Below, piece after piece: positions 53,881-62,144 of a stretch of 64,000 bases of DNA. Both the position numbers and the translations under genes were made by a program. How positions within the stretch are numbered: position 1 is the first letter of the stretch; each line of letters opens with the position of its first letter. The notes beneath the pieces were generated by a model. It was not told the origin of the DNA and searched no databases. It saw nothing but the letters and a program-made list of their open reading frames with translations. Source of the DNA: Nocardia arthritidis (GTDB lineage Bacteria; Actinomycetota; Actinomycetes; Mycobacteriales; Mycobacteriaceae). The stretch is taken from NCBI RefSeq assembly GCF_011801145.1, contig NZ_CP046172.1, positions 1,736,001 to 1,800,000 on the forward strand. The letters are read 5' to 3'.

Positions 53881-54692
53881 CACCGCTCCCACTCGTCCCT
53901 GCACAATACTTCGCTCCCCAACGGCCGCAGCGTGACACCCGTGCCGAGCAACTGGGTGGCGGCGAGCCCGAAGGTGGCGCGGAAGCGGTCGGCCAGGTGC
54001 GATGGGCTCGCGAACCCAGCCGCCGCGGCCGCCGCGGTCAGCGTCTGTCCATCGGTGAGATAGGTGGCGGCGAACAGGAATCGGTGCCACAACCGATATC
54101 GGCGCAGGCTCGTGCCCGTCGCCGCGCGAAACAGGTGGAGGAAGCGGGATTCCGAAAGTGCCACGCCTGCCGCGAGTTCGCGTGCGGAGGCGGTGTCGGC
54201 GGGTCGTTCCCGGATACGCCGTATGACCTCGTCGATCCGCGGATCGATATGACGTGCGGTTGTCGGCGCGGCCAGCTCTAGCCACCGCCCCGCCGCCGCG
54301 TCGGAGCCGTGCGTGCACAGTGCCCTGGCACCGGCGATCAGCAGGGCCTCGCGACCGTGTTGTGCGCCGATCTTCGCGTGCTGCCGAACCATTTGCCGGA
54401 TAACGGATTCCGCGTGATCGGAGCTCGGGTCGAGATAGCAGAAGACCATCCTGCCGCCATGGCAGACCAGTTGATGGGTCAACCGAGGCGGGATCAACGC
54501 GCTGCGGACGGTCTGCTCCTCGCCCGCGCCGCGTACCGTGATCGGCCCGTCGACGCCGACGGCAAGACACCATACCGATCCCGAATGCGGGGCAAGATCG
54601 AGCGCGGGCCCGGCATAAAGGGCATGACCAGGCCATATCCACACCGTCGGGTAGCAGGTTCGCGGAAGCGCGCACCCGTCCGCATCCGTCAC
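53880..54692 (-). CDS. AraC family regulator upstream of P450
   Basis: 270 residues with an N-terminal cupin-like sensor (LAPHSGSVWCLAVGVDGPITV, IPPRLTHQLVCHGGRMVF) and a C-terminal AraC HTH pair (SARELAAGVALSESRFLHLFRAATGTSLRRYRLWHRF; FASPSHLADRFRATFGLAATQLL). GTG start with gaggagg. Its TGA overlaps the P450 ATG, so regulator and enzyme are made from one mRNA. Only 32 bp separate it from the divergent DUF4345-like gene. Confidence 0.9.
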   Translation of the reverse strand: MTDADGCALPRTCYPTVWIWPGHALYAGPALDLAPHSGSVWCLAVGVDGPITVRGAGEEQTVRSALIPPRLTHQLVCHGGRMVFCYLDPSSDHAESVIRQMVRQHAKIGAQHGREALLIAGARALCTHGSDAAAGRWLELAAPTTARHIDPRIDEVIRRIRERPADTASARELAAGVALSESRFLHLFRAATGTSLRRYRLWHRFLFAATYLTDGQTLTAAAAAAGFASPSHLADRFRATFGLAATQLLGTGVTLRPLGSEVLCRDEWER

Positions 54693-54724
54693 GATGACCT
54701 CCTCACTATGTATTGGAGGCTATC

Positions 54725-55096
54725 GTGACCATCGCCGTCATCGCCGTCGTCGGCCTGTCCTTCCTCGCGATGGGTATCCACGCCATCGCCGCACCCGCAA
54801 TGCTGGTCCGGCCCTTCGGAATTCGCCTGGATCAGGCGGTGTCCCGCGCCGAGGTGCGCGCCGTCTACGGCGGATTCGGCTTCGCGATGGCGGCCGTTCT
54901 CGCCCTCGCCGCATTCCACCCCGGTTCGCTGCGCACAGGCATCACGGTCACCGTCGCCGCCGCCCTCGGCGGCATGGCATTCGGCCGCCTCCTGTCCGCG
55001 CTGCTCGGCGACCGAACCCCCTTCTACCCCAATTGGTTCTACTGTGCCGTCGAATCCATCGCCGCCGCAGCCCTCCTACTCACCGACTACCGCTAG
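54725..55096 (+). CDS. DUF4345-like small membrane protein
   Basis: 123 residues, four predicted helices (VTIAVIAVVGLSFLAMGIHA, AVYGGFGFAMAAVLALAA, ITVTVAAALGGMAFGRLL, FYCAVESIAAAALLL). The pattern RPFGIRLDQAVSRAEVRAVYGG...FGRLLS resembles DUF4345. The GTG at 54725 was chosen because ggagg lies five bases upstream; the TTG at 54713 precedes that site. Divergent from the AraC-P450 unit. Confidence 0.75.
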   Translation: MTIAVIAVVGLSFLAMGIHAIAAPAMLVRPFGIRLDQAVSRAEVRAVYGGFGFAMAAVLALAAFHPGSLRTGITVTVAAALGGMAFGRLLSALLGDRTPFYPNWFYCAVESIAAAALLLTDYR

Positions 55097-55163
55097 GTCC
55101 ACCAACCATCAGACCCTCGTCTCGGCTCAGTAGTCGGCCGACAGCGAGGGGCCAAGGGCGGCG

Positions 55164-55838
55164 TCAGTTGTCGGCCCATTCTTCGAACTCGACGACTACC
55201 AGGCCGTCATGGGTGAATACGCTGGCGCACAGCCTGTTCCGGTCCAGGGCCCAGCCGTTGTCGCGGCATTCGGACCAGGTTTTCCGGCGCGGGTCGAAGG
55301 TGAGTGACCAACCGTGGTTGGTGTCGAGGTGGTGGCGGACGGTGTCGACGACCTCGGCGGTCGGCGCGCCGGAGGCGCCTTGGATTTCGAACCTGCGCAG
55401 GCAGATCGTCGCCGAACCGCCACCGCAGCCGCCGTTCTCGTCGGTGCGGACCGTCAGCTCGCTCGGCACGGGGAGAAATTCCCGGCTGGACGGTGTCGAG
55501 GCGCGTTCGCCCTTCGTCGCCAGCACGATTATCGCGTTCGTGAGCACGATGACGGTGCACAGGCCGAGGGTGAGCGCACAACCGATGAACCGCCGAATCG
55601 GTGCCGCCGCTGCCGCATCGAATTCGGCGATCAGCCCCCAGAGGAGTACGACCACGACCGCCGCATTCAACGCGAAGGTGGCGGTCATCAACAGGTCCCG
55701 CAGGATCCATCCCTCGAAAACCGCCGCTTCGACGGCGGCGATCACCACCAGAACCGCACCGATCCGAAGACGGGTCCGGGGCGTTCGCGCCACGATCAGC
55801 CAGCACGCCAGGGGTAGGATAAGAACCCATCGAATCAC
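55164..55838 (-). CDS. Hypothetical membrane protein
   Basis: 224 residues from the GTG at 55838. Four hydrophobic helices in the first 140 residues (WVLILPLACWLIVA, IGAVLVVIAAVEAAVF, MTATFALNAAVVVVLLWGLI, LTLGLCTVIVLTNAIIVLAT), then an extracytoplasmic domain with four cysteines (GGCGGGSATICLRRFEIQG, SECRDNG, NRLCASV). No family recognised. The open frame continues upstream but has no conserved character there. Convergent with the DUF4345-like gene. Confidence 0.7.
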   Translation of the reverse strand: MIRWVLILPLACWLIVARTPRTRLRIGAVLVVIAAVEAAVFEGWILRDLLMTATFALNAAVVVVLLWGLIAEFDAAAAAPIRRFIGCALTLGLCTVIVLTNAIIVLATKGERASTPSSREFLPVPSELTVRTDENGGCGGGSATICLRRFEIQGASGAPTAEVVDTVRHHLDTNHGWSLTFDPRRKTWSECRDNGWALDRNRLCASVFTHDGLVVVEFEEWADN

Positions 55839-55883
55839 GTTGGCCAGCCTAGGGTTTCGCCACCGAGTCGGCCGAAGGACGGG

Positions 55884-55918
55884 TCGAGCCCGATCCGAAG
55901 GGGATGGATCGGGCTCGA
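55884..55918 (-). terminator. Strong hairpin 280 bp after SARP gene
   Basis: Perfect 13-bp stem tcgagcccgatcc / ggatcgggctcga with a 9-nt loop, between the SARP gene and the hypothetical membrane protein. Likely the SARP terminator. Confidence 0.55.
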
Positions 55919-55987
55919 CGGTTCCGCACGTGGCGGAACATCCAGGGTCGCACGAGGCGACGGGGTGGGCAGGAGATTCGGGCGGCA

Positions 55988-56152
55988 ATGCGGCTGACCA
56001 CATCGCTCACGCACCCCTCGAACGCAAGACGACGCGGTCCGGCCGTCGCCGGCGGGGCGTGTCCGCGCGCGGCCTATCTCCTGGCCCACCACTGGCGATG
56101 CGTGGTGCACATCGACAACGGATGGTGCCGCCCGCGGATCGGTGGGCGATAA
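55988..56152 (+). CDS. Possible small basic protein
   Basis: 54-residue ORF with high-GC third positions, three cysteines and a hydrophobic-aromatic end (AYLLAHHWRCVVHIDNGWCRPRIGGR). ATG preceded by ggagattcgggcggca, so the ribosome site is distant. No family known. It is the only coding candidate in the 357-bp gap 55839-56196. Confidence 0.3.
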   Translation: MRLTTSLTHPSNARRRGPAVAGGACPRAAYLLAHHWRCVVHIDNGWCRPRIGGR

Positions 56153-56196
56153 TTGGCGAATAAACGCTCGCTAATGGGCGATGGCGGACGGAGTCT

Positions 56197-59085
56197 TTAT
56201 TCGGGAGTGGATGCGGGCGAACCCGCGCTGAACAGGCTTCCGATGGTAGGCGGGGTGAGCCCGGCCCGCTGGAAAATTTCCGCGGCCTCCCGGAATTCCC
56301 GCTCCGCCGGCCCGATCAGACCGCGGCGCGACAGCACGATCGCGCGCAATGCCATGGCCCGCGCCCGGTCGATCGGATCGGCCGCCTTCGCAAGCAGGCG
56401 CAGTGCCGCGTCGGCCTGTTCCTCGGCTTTCGTGAGTTCACCCGCCTGCAGATACACCTGAGCCAGGCGGGTACGCGCCCAACCTTCCCAGAGCCGGACG
56501 CCGTTGCGCTGGGCCGTCCGCACCGCTTCGTTGCCGAGTTCGACGGCCCTGACGTGTTCGCCGCGCATCGACATGGTCGCCGCGTATTCGTGCAGCGCCC
56601 AGCCGAGCGCCACCGGATTGGATGTTTCGCGCGCGAGCGCGATCGCCTGCTCGGCGGTGGCCATCGCGTCATCGTATTGTCCTGCCTCGCAATGGGTTCG
56701 GGTGACCAGGGCGAGTAGCAGCGCGGTCATCGACCGGTCGCCGAGAACCCCGGCCAGCCGCAGCGCGTCCGCGAAGTGCGCCCGCGAGGCGTCGATATTG
56801 CCGAGCCTGCGTTCGGCGATGGCGAGCAGGATGTCGGTGAGCACCGAGAGCCTGCGATCGGCGTCGTCGCGCACCGGCAGCCGGGCCACCCCGCGCAGAT
56901 GTCGCAGGCTCGCCGCGACCTCGCCGAGCCCGACCTGCAGAATGGCGCCGAGCGCCACCCGGATCCGCCGCTCGGTCGCCGGATTCCCGGCGCGGACGGC
57001 CGCGTCGAGCAGCGATTCCAGCGCGCCGGCCAGTTCGCGCGCCGCGGTTCCGACATCCATCAGCTCGGCCATCACCCAGGCCAGGTCGGCCGCCACCGCC
57101 AGCGCCTGCCCGCCGATTCTGGCGGCCTGCTTGTGCAGGGCGATCACCACCGGACGCTCGGTGTCGTTCCACGCCTGCCCGTAGGAGCCGTCGGTGAAGG
57201 CGCGTCCCGGCACCGCGGTCGGCACCAGCAGGCGGGTGGTGTTGCTGAAGTCGATGACCCCGAGCAGGTTCTTGACGCTGGCCAGGTAATACCCGAGCAG
57301 CCGCACCACCACATCGGATTCGTCCTCGTCGGCCACTTCGCGCGCGAAAAGCCGCAGCAGGTCGTGGAATCGGTACCGCCCCGGCGTCGTCGTCTCCAAA
57401 AGGCTGAGATCCACCAGGGATTCGCAGACCTGTTCGGCCTCGTCGACGGCGACGCCGAGCATCGCGGCGACCCCCTCCACCGGCAGGTCGGGCACCTCGG
57501 CCAAAGCGAGGGTGCGAAAGGCCTTGGCCTGCTTCGCATTCAGCTGACCGTAGCCGAGCCGGAAGGCCGCCTCCACACCGAGTTCGCCGGTGCGCAGCAG
57601 CGCGAGCCTGCCGCGTTCGTCGGCGAGCCGGGTCGCGAACGATTCGATGGTCCACCGCGGCCGCACCGCGAGCCGGGCGCCGACGATGCGCACCGCGAGC
57701 GGCAGGTAGCCGCAGTGCGCGACCATCGCGCGCGCCGCATCGGCCTCGGCCGCAACCCTTTGCGCGCCGAGTATCCGGGTGAGCAGGGTGAGCGCCTCGT
57801 CGGCGGCGAGGACGTCGAGGCGGGTGCGCCGCACGGCGGGCAGTTCGGTGAGTGCGGAACGGCTGGTGATCAGTACCGCGGTGCCCGGCGTCCCGGCCAG
57901 CAGCGGGGCGAGTTGGGCGCTGTCCCTTGCGTTGTCGAGCAGCAGCAGCATTCGCTTGCCGGACAACCGGGTGCGTAGCAGTGCGGCGCGCTCGTCGACG
58001 GAGGGTGGAATATCGCCCTCCGGCACGCCGAGTGCGCGCAGGAAGCCGCCGACCGCGTCACCGGGCGGCGTCGGCACCGGATCGACGCCGTGCAGGTTCA
58101 CATACAGTTGCCCGTCAGGGAAGTGGTCGCGGATATTGTGCGCGACATGCAGTGCGAGCGCGGTCTTCCCGACGCCGCCCATCCCGCCGACCGCCGAAAT
58201 CGCCACCGCACCACCATCATTGGTCAGCTGCGCGGCCAGGGCTTCGACGATATCCCCGCGCCCGGTGAAATCGGCGATATCGGGCGGTAATTGGGCGGGC
58301 GGCGGTTCGGCCTGTCGCGATGGTGTTCCCGGCGCGGGCATTTCGGCGCGCAGGATCTTTTCGTGCACCGCGGTGAGCTCCGGGCCCGGCTCGACGCCGA
58401 TGCCCTCCACCAGCGCCCGTCGGGCGTGCGCGTACGCGTCGAGCGCCTCGGCCTGGCGGCCACTGTGATACAGCGCGGTCATCAACAGCGCCCGGAACCG
58501 TTCCCGCAGCGGATACACCTCGATGAGCGGACCCAGTTCGGTGACGGCCTCCGCATCGCGACCGATCTCGATATCGAGCGCGAGCCGGTCCTCCAGGATC
58601 GCCAGCCGCCACTGTTCCAGCCGGGAACGCTGCCGCTCGGCGAACGGGCCGGGCAGCCCGCTCAGCGCCGGCCCGCGCCAGGCGGACAGCGCCGCGACCA
58701 GCGCGTCGCGCGCGGCGGCCGGATCGCTGGGGCGCAGCCGCTGCGCGGCCGTGACCAGCCGCTCGACCTCCGCGACATCGATCGACTCCGGCGGGATTCG
58801 CAATGCGTAGCCGTCGCCGACCGAAACCAGCAGCGTCGACCGGCCGCGCGCGGCGCGGTCGGGTTCCAGCGCGCGCCGCAACTGCGCGACGTGGGTGCGC
58901 AGTGCCGCGATGGCCCGCGGCACCGGCTGGTCACCCCAGATCGCCTCGACCAATTCCGCCGCCGCCACCGCCTTGCCGACGCGCAGCAACAGCACAGCCA
59001 ATACGGCGCGCCGCTGTGGTGGTCCGAGATCCAGCGGCGCCTCCCCGCGCCAACCCTGAACCTCGCCAAGAACTACGAAACGCAA
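56197..59085 (-). CDS. SARP/AfsR-type transcriptional regulator (OmpR wHTH-BTAD-NB-ARC-TPR)
   Basis: 962 residues. N-terminal OmpR-like winged helix (VLAVLLLRVGKAVAAAELVEAIWGDQPVPRAIAALRTHVAQLRRAL), a BTAD bacterial-activation domain (residues about 95-245), an NB-ARC P-loop ATPase (SAVGGMGGVGKTALALHVAH; LLLLDNARD; TSRSALTEL), and C-terminal TPR-like helices. AfsR/DnrI-type activators of secondary metabolism share this order. No biosynthetic cluster is adjacent, so the target is unknown. TTG start at 59085 with gggagg eight bases upstream. Confidence 0.92.
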   Translation of the reverse strand: MRFVVLGEVQGWRGEAPLDLGPPQRRAVLAVLLLRVGKAVAAAELVEAIWGDQPVPRAIAALRTHVAQLRRALEPDRAARGRSTLLVSVGDGYALRIPPESIDVAEVERLVTAAQRLRPSDPAAARDALVAALSAWRGPALSGLPGPFAERQRSRLEQWRLAILEDRLALDIEIGRDAEAVTELGPLIEVYPLRERFRALLMTALYHSGRQAEALDAYAHARRALVEGIGVEPGPELTAVHEKILRAEMPAPGTPSRQAEPPPAQLPPDIADFTGRGDIVEALAAQLTNDGGAVAISAVGGMGGVGKTALALHVAHNIRDHFPDGQLYVNLHGVDPVPTPPGDAVGGFLRALGVPEGDIPPSVDERAALLRTRLSGKRMLLLLDNARDSAQLAPLLAGTPGTAVLITSRSALTELPAVRRTRLDVLAADEALTLLTRILGAQRVAAEADAARAMVAHCGYLPLAVRIVGARLAVRPRWTIESFATRLADERGRLALLRTGELGVEAAFRLGYGQLNAKQAKAFRTLALAEVPDLPVEGVAAMLGVAVDEAEQVCESLVDLSLLETTTPGRYRFHDLLRLFAREVADEDESDVVVRLLGYYLASVKNLLGVIDFSNTTRLLVPTAVPGRAFTDGSYGQAWNDTERPVVIALHKQAARIGGQALAVAADLAWVMAELMDVGTAARELAGALESLLDAAVRAGNPATERRIRVALGAILQVGLGEVAASLRHLRGVARLPVRDDADRRLSVLTDILLAIAERRLGNIDASRAHFADALRLAGVLGDRSMTALLLALVTRTHCEAGQYDDAMATAEQAIALARETSNPVALGWALHEYAATMSMRGEHVRAVELGNEAVRTAQRNGVRLWEGWARTRLAQVYLQAGELTKAEEQADAALRLLAKAADPIDRARAMALRAIVLSRRGLIGPAEREFREAAEIFQRAGLTPPTIGSLFSAGSPASTPE

Positions 59086-59270
59086 ATAATCGACCTCCCG
59101 GACAACGGCAGTTTACGTGCTGCCGGTATATCCGGCTCGTTCATTCACCGACTATTCGTCGTTGATTTCGAGTTCAGAAGTTTAAGGGTTGGCCACCTGT
59201 GGTGGCGAGGGGCCGCGCCGACAGAGGGGTTGACATGGATTGTCCACCCCGCTGGCGCCGCCGTCCCGGA

Positions 59271-60218
59271 TCATCGCAGCGGCGCCTCCTTGAGTGCCAG
59301 TTGCTTGCTGCCGCGCATGAAGGTGACCTCGCGAATCCCCAATGCGTCGTGCAACTTTCCGGCGGGCAGCGTCACCGGTTTGGGTGCGGGCCCGTCGCCC
59401 GGCTTCGGCAGCGGATAGGCGGTGGTGGTGCCGCTGTGGAAGGTGATGTTGCCCTCGGTTTTCGTGAACAGTTGGTGCACATGGCCGTTGAGGCAGGTCA
59501 CCGACGAGAACCGGCGCAGGTAGCTCAGCGCCTGGGTGGCATCGTCGGTGCCCCAACCCCATTCGGGATACATCGCGAACAGCGGTACATGGCTGAAGAC
59601 GATGATGGGCGTATCGCTGGACAGCCCGGCCACATCCTTCTGCACGAAATCCAGCTGATCCTGCCCGAGATGGCCGAGCAGCTTCATATTCAACGTGTTC
59701 ACCAACCCGATGATGTGCACGCCCGCGATATCGAAGCTGTACCAGCCGTCGCCCCGGGTGCCCGCCCCGAACGCCGCGCGGTATTTCTGGCCCGCGTCGT
59801 CGATCGAATCATGTTCTCCCGGAACGGTGAACACGTGCGGCGTATTGGTATCCATCAGCATCTGCTTCACCTGATCGAACTGTTCCGGGGTCGCCAGATG
59901 GGTGAGATCGCCGGTGTGGATCACGAAATCCGGTGTGTAGCCGAGCGCATTGATCTGTCCGATGGCCTCGCTGAATGTCGCGGTGACATCGGTGTTCGCC
60001 GGGCCGTCGAAGCCGAGGTGGCTGTCGCTGATCTGCGCGAAACGCAGATCCGGCCGGGCGGCGACGGCGGGCGGTGCGCCGGCGATCTGTGAGATCACCT
60101 CGCCGCCGATCACCGAAAGTCCCACTGCCGCACCGAACCACGCGGAATGGCGCAGCAGCTGGCGCCGGGTCATCGCATGCGGGTCGCGCGGGTCGTAATC
60201 GTTGTCGTCGGCGATCAT
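59271..60218 (-). CDS. Tat-exported metallophosphoesterase
   Basis: 315-residue calcineurin-like phosphoesterase. N-terminal Tat-type signal (TRRQLLRHSAWFGAAVGLSVIGG) then metal motifs AQISDSHLGF, VIHTGDLTH, PGEHDS, VFSHVPLF and LNGHVHQLF, the full dinuclear-metal set with GEHD in place of GNHD. Extracytoplasmic. The ATG overlaps the cupredoxin stop (ATGA), so the two are cotranslated. Both belong to the ECF sigma cluster; substrate unknown. Confidence 0.88.
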   Translation of the reverse strand: MIADDNDYDPRDPHAMTRRQLLRHSAWFGAAVGLSVIGGEVISQIAGAPPAVAARPDLRFAQISDSHLGFDGPANTDVTATFSEAIGQINALGYTPDFVIHTGDLTHLATPEQFDQVKQMLMDTNTPHVFTVPGEHDSIDDAGQKYRAAFGAGTRGDGWYSFDIAGVHIIGLVNTLNMKLLGHLGQDQLDFVQKDVAGLSSDTPIIVFSHVPLFAMYPEWGWGTDDATQALSYLRRFSSVTCLNGHVHQLFTKTEGNITFHSGTTTAYPLPKPGDGPAPKPVTLPAGKLHDALGIREVTFMRGSKQLALKEAPLR

Positions 60219-60718
60219 TTGGTCACCACCACGGTGCCGTGCATGAACGGATGAATGGTGCAGATGTATTCGTAGGTACCGGGTTTGGTGAACGTGAAGG
60301 TGTATGTGGCGTTGGTGCCCATGCCGGGGGAGTGGAAGCTGGCATCGTTGGCGGCGACGGTGTGTGGCTCCTCATCCTTATTGGTCCAGGTCACCGTGGT
60401 GCCGGCGGGCACGGTGAGCTTCGCGGGCGCGAATGCGAAGTTCTGGATGTTCACCGCGTTGGCCGCGGTAGGCGCAGCGCTGGGGCTTGCCGCGCCGCTA
60501 GGCGCCTGCGCGGCGGCGGTCGCCGCGGGCGGGGCCATGCCGGTCATCCCATGGCCCGGGAATCCCGGTGTCGGACCGGCAGTTTGGTGAAAATCGATGG
60601 TGGGCGCCGCATCTTTGTCCGGCGTCGATCCGCCGCCGCACGCGGCGATGAGCAGCATGCTCGATGCGCCGAGGAATGCGGCGGCGGCGATCCGTGATCG
60701 GGTGCGAACGGGTGTCAT
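60215..60718 (-). CDS. Cupredoxin-domain lipoprotein
   Basis: 167 residues. Lipoprotein signal SSMLLIAAC with lipobox, a Pro/Ala linker with H and M residues, then a plastocyanin/azurin-like domain (VNIQNFAFAPAKLTVPAGTTVTWTNKDEEPHTV, with ligand His, and YEYICTIHPFMHGTVVV giving Cys, His, Met), a complete type 1 copper site. Outer-face electron carrier or copper-binding protein. Preceded by a promoter with the same -35 as the sigma gene, and four-base overlapped with the phosphoesterase. Confidence 0.9.
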   Translation of the reverse strand: MTPVRTRSRIAAAAFLGASSMLLIAACGGGSTPDKDAAPTIDFHQTAGPTPGFPGHGMTGMAPPAATAAAQAPSGAASPSAAPTAANAVNIQNFAFAPAKLTVPAGTTVTWTNKDEEPHTVAANDASFHSPGMGTNATYTFTFTKPGTYEYICTIHPFMHGTVVVTK

Positions 60719-60774
60719 GTCACCTGGTCTCCAGCTCTGTGCTAGGGGCTCGGTCCGCGCACGGACCTCTTGGT

Positions 60775-60797
60775 GACAGATATGAGCGGGTGTTACA
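60775..60797 (-). promoter_or_regulatory. ECF-type promoter of cupredoxin-phosphoesterase pair
   Basis: Minus strand: ccgTGTAACacccgctcatatctGTCacc. TGTAAC (60797-60792) with a GTC 14 bp further. It shares ccgTGTAAC-N-CCC with the sigma gene leader. Confidence 0.55.
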
Positions 60798-60803
60798 CGG
60801 CGG

Positions 60804-61487
60804 TCATGCGGGTTTGGCCGGTGCGAAAACCTCGATCACGCCGGCGTTCTCGCGGACCTGCAGCTGCGGCAGCGGCGCCGGGGAGACGGGCAGCTGGTGG
60901 GTGAGCACCTGGCCGGTCACCGTGAAGGAGGTGGAATGGCACGGGCAGCGCAGCCTGTCGTCGACGCTGTCGAACCACAGGCGGCAGCCCTGATGGGTGC
61001 ACACACCGGAGACCCCGACGATCGCGCCGCGCACCCTGCGCACGAATCCGGTCACGGTGCCGACGTCGAACGGGCGCGTCATCCCTTCCGTCACATCGGA
61101 ACTCGCCGCGATCGCCAGCCAGGTGCCGTTGGTCGGCACCAGCGTTGCGGCGACCTCCCGCGACGGTCCCGGTGTCGCGGTGACGACCCGATCGGTCACG
61201 ACCCCTGCGGCCGCGGCCGCCGCCGCGATCGATGTGCCGGCGATGAACTGCCTGCGCCTTCCGCTGAACCGCTTGTCCGGCAATGTATCCGGCGGATCGA
61301 GCGACTCGGCCAGTCGGTCGCCGAGCCGGTCGACGAAGTCCGGGTCCGGTGTGTCGTCACCGCGTGCGGCCCGTAATTCGATTGCGGCCCTGAGCTCCTC
61401 GGCCTCGGCCGGGTCGGGCCGGAAGTCGTGCGGCCTGCGCCCGCGCAGCAGTGCGCCGACGTATCGGCGCATATCCCGCTCGCTCAT
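60804..61487 (-). CDS. Tat-anchored Rieske [2Fe-2S] protein, putative anti-sigma
   Basis: 227 residues. An N-terminal cytosolic domain of about 75 mostly helical, charged residues (MRRYVGALLRGRRP, AEELRAAIELRAAR, DFVDRLGDRLAESL) precedes a Tat signal-anchor (SGRRRQFIAGTSIAAAAAAAG). Then a Rieske fold: ligands Cys163 and His165 (CTHQGC), Cys181 and His184 (CPCHSTSF), with Cys168/Cys183 for the disulfide. ATG starts directly after the sigma stop, so the two are coupled. Layout and N-domain suggest an anti-sigma with a redox sensor outside; this is inference. Confidence 0.85.
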   Translation of the reverse strand: MSERDMRRYVGALLRGRRPHDFRPDPAEAEELRAAIELRAARGDDTPDPDFVDRLGDRLAESLDPPDTLPDKRFSGRRRQFIAGTSIAAAAAAAGVVTDRVVTATPGPSREVAATLVPTNGTWLAIAASSDVTEGMTRPFDVGTVTGFVRRVRGAIVGVSGVCTHQGCRLWFDSVDDRLRCPCHSTSFTVTGQVLTHQLPVSPAPLPQLQVRENAGVIEVFAPAKPA

Positions 61488-62042
61488 CTAACCCATCTCC
61501 TCGACCTTTGCCGCCATCCGCAGCGCCCGATGCTGCAGTACCCGTGCGTTGACCATGGTGACGCCGAGCTCGGCCGCCGCCTCCTTGATCGAATACGCCT
61601 GTAGGAAGCGCAATTCCAGGATTCGACGGTAGCGGTCGGGCAGCCGTTCCAGTACCTTCCGCGCGCGCTCCGGGGCGTCGCTCACCACCGGATCCGGCTC
61701 GTCGGTCATCGGCAGATCCGTCTCGATCGCGGTGAGTTCGACGCCGAGGCGCTGGCGCCAATGTTCGGCCAGCACCGTTTTCGCGGTGGCGCGCAGGTAG
61801 GTCCGCACCTCGGGAATGCTCGCCGAAACCCGCAGAGGGCGCAATGCCGCGAGGAAAACCTCGGCGGTCAGGTCCTCGGCATCGGGCCGGTTGCCGACCT
61901 TGGCGAACATCAGCCGGTACACCCAGCCGACATTATCCTGGTAGACCGCGTTCCAGTCGGCGTACGCATCCGCCGCCACCACCCGCAGCTCTCGCCCGGG
62001 TCTCGGGTCCGGCGTGCTCCCGGACCGCGCGTGTCCCTGCAT
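61488..62042 (-). CDS. ECF RNA polymerase sigma factor
   Basis: 184 residues from the ATG at 62042, which has a strong ggaggg eight bases upstream; the longer ATG at 62102 lies right after the putative -35 and is rejected. Region 2: DWNAVYQDNVGWVYRLMFAKVGNRPDAEDLTAEVFLAALRPL. Region 4: LERLPDRYRRILELRFLQAYSIKEAAAELGVTMVNARVLQHRAL. First gene of the unit; followed without gap by the Rieske gene. Probably autoregulated, because its leader shares a -35 with the cupredoxin promoter. Confidence 0.92.
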   Translation of the reverse strand: MQGHARSGSTPDPRPGRELRVVAADAYADWNAVYQDNVGWVYRLMFAKVGNRPDAEDLTAEVFLAALRPLRVSASIPEVRTYLRATAKTVLAEHWRQRLGVELTAIETDLPMTDEPDPVVSDAPERARKVLERLPDRYRRILELRFLQAYSIKEAAAELGVTMVNARVLQHRALRMAAKVEEMG

Positions 62043-62084
62043 GAACAGTGCCCTCCGAAGGTACGTCTGGACCAGCTGACCGGT

Positions 62085-62112
62085 CCTTGGGTTGGTACCC
62101 ATGGGAGTTACA
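62085..62112 (-). promoter_or_regulatory. ECF-type promoter of sigma gene
   Basis: Minus strand: ccgTGTAACtcccatgggtaccaaccc. TGTAAC at 62112-62107; the -10 is less clear than at the cupredoxin promoter. Confidence 0.45.
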
Positions 62113-62144
62113 CGGTGTCCCCGGCTCGGCCGTTCAGCGGAGAT

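Noticed and set aside
53881..54675. P450 frame fused to a 265-residue N-terminal domain
   Set aside because: This is the shadow of the AraC gene in another frame; the P450 has its own ATG and ribosome site at 53880.
56197..59085. Reading the SARP protein as an STAND/NB-ARC antiphage defence gene
   Set aside because: The N terminus is a clear OmpR-type DNA-binding domain plus BTAD, as in AfsR/DnrI transcription activators, with no effector domain such as a nuclease or TIR.
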